Source: Candidatus Methylomirabilota bacterium (GTDB lineage: Bacteria > Methylomirabilota > Methylomirabilia > Methylomirabilales > Methylomirabilaceae). From it: a stretch of 5,032 nt of DNA. The notes below the pieces were generated by a model. It was not told the DNA's origin and ran no database searches. It saw only the letters and a list, made by a program, of their open reading frames with translations. Location of the stretch: the NCBI GenBank assembly GCA_003105305.1, contig PQAQ01000008.1, forward strand, positions 1-5,032, read 5' to 3'. A program made the translations under genes and the position numbers. Positions within the stretch are counted from its first letter, which is position 1. Every line of letters starts with the position of its first letter. This document shows positions 4,389 to 5,032 of the stretch, one piece after another.

Positions 4389-5032
4389 ATGGACAACTTC
4401 GCCGAAGCAATCGCCTTCTCCCAATCCCACGAAATCCCCTGGCCCCGCGACCCGGCCGCCGATCCCGCCCATTGGGGCGTCCACCACGACGACCCGCCCC
4501 CATTCAACCGCCTGCGTGGCCCCGTCCACCCCCGCGGCGGCGTCTCCGGCGTAATCCTCGTCCGAGGCAAGGAAGTCGCCGCCTGGGGCGAACCCGACCG
4601 CGCCGACCAGACCTTCAGCGTCGCGAAGACCTACCTCGCCATCCTCGCCGGCATCGCCCATTCCCGCGGCCTGCTCAATCCCAGCGAGCGCGTGAGCGAG
4701 CGAATCCCCGGCATCGGTTTCGATTCGCCTCACAACCGAAAGATCACCTGGGAGCACCTCCTCACGCAGACGAGCGAATGGCAGGGCGAGTGCTTCGGCA
4801 TGCCCGACCAGGTGGAGCACTACCGCCGCGTCTCCTACGACCCGAAGCCCCCGTCGGGGAAGAAGGGCGACCTGCGCCCGTTGAATGAGCCCGGCACCTA
4901 CTGGGAATACAACGACGTCCGCATCAACCAGCTCTCCCTGGCGCTCCTCCACCTCTTCAGGAAGCCGCTCCCCGAGGTGTTCCTCGAAAGCGTGCTCGAG
5001 CCGATCGGCGGCGGCCGCGACTTCCGCTGGGA
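4389..5032 (+). CDS. Class C beta-lactamase-like serine hydrolase, 5' part only
   Basis: The first 214 residues of a PF00144-type (beta-lactamase/penicillin-binding-protein-like) serine hydrolase; the gene runs off the window. The catalytic SxxK motif is Ser77-Val-Ala-Lys80 in QTFSVAKTYLAILAG, where Ser77 is the nucleophile and Lys80 the general base. It is followed by the family's HLLTQTSEW (normally HLLTHTSG) at 124-131 and by Tyr174-Asn175-Asp176 in the place of the YxN motif. The third motif (KTG/HxG) would lie beyond the window. Members typically have 350-400 residues and act as esterases, amidases or peptidases. Real beta-lactamase activity cannot be inferred. No signal peptide is evident (the N-terminus is MDNFAEAIAFSQSHEIPW), so a cytoplasmic location is likely. 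ATG 4389 is the only ATG/GTG/TTG start that fits between the upstream in-frame TGA at 4338 and the conserved region, except a TTG at 4341. No Shine-Dalgarno sequence is visible. Third positions are almost all G or C, like the chromosomal flank. Confidence 0.9.
   Translation, partial: MDNFAEAIAFSQSHEIPWPRDPAADPAHWGVHHDDPPPFNRLRGPVHPRGGVSGVILVRGKEVAAWGEPDRADQTFSVAKTYLAILAGIAHSRGLLNPSERVSERIPGIGFDSPHNRKITWEHLLTQTSEWQGECFGMPDQVEHYRRVSYDPKPPSGKKGDLRPLNEPGTYWEYNDVRINQLSLALLHLFRKPLPEVFLESVLEPIGGGRDFRW

Noticed and set aside
4371..4952. 193-codon open frame on the - strand opposite the serine hydrolase
   Set aside because: Long antisense frames are expected opposite GC-rich genes. The + strand product has SVAK, HLLTQTSEW and YND in order, and the antisense product is low-complexity Val/Gly/Ala/Asp.

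Overview
The window looks like a chromosomal segment of a high-GC Gram-negative bacterium, most likely a beta- or gammaproteobacterium. Two GC-rich chromosomal genes flank an accessory block of visibly lower GC. The taxon is inferred from the NrdB C-terminus and from general composition. No marker gene fixes it.

Left flank (1-397): the last 113 codons of nrdB, the small subunit of aerobic ribonucleotide reductase, closed by a strong intrinsic terminator. Right flank (4389-5032): the first 214 codons of a class C beta-lactamase-like serine hydrolase with an SVAK catalytic motif and a YND motif. Both genes strongly prefer G or C in third codon positions.

Accessory block (about 400-4380): all supported genes are on the + strand. 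(a) 570-884 encodes a HigB-family mRNA-interferase toxin. It is preceded by a perfect 9-bp inverted repeat lying over the -35 element of a promoter with an extended -10. The promoter geometry predicts a transcript starting at or next to the toxin ATG. (b) 865-2097 overlaps the toxin by 20 bp. It encodes a 410-residue fusion of a HigA-type helix-turn-helix antitoxin with an ImmA/IrrE zinc-metallopeptidase domain (HELVH plus a downstream Glu). (c) 2119-3219 follows 21 bp later with a good ribosome binding site and encodes a 366-residue 'beta family' protein (the family Pfam calls Beta_protein). (d) 3400-3858, after a 180-bp gap with a possible promoter, encodes a 152-residue protein with about three membrane segments. 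(e) 3903-4052 encodes a very lysine-rich 49-residue protein. The rest (4053-4388) holds only a weak 45-codon candidate and some short palindromes.

How the genes may work together (inference): the fusion protein would bind the inverted repeat and repress the operon while neutralising HigB. Its metallopeptidase domain could cleave the antitoxin part, or a partner, on a stress or phage signal and so release the toxin. The beta-family protein is the natural third component by spacing. The membrane protein and the basic peptide may be further parts or independent cargo. The block has the look of a toxin-antitoxin-derived defence cassette placed between two housekeeping-type genes. No integrase, transposase or tRNA is visible to explain how it arrived.
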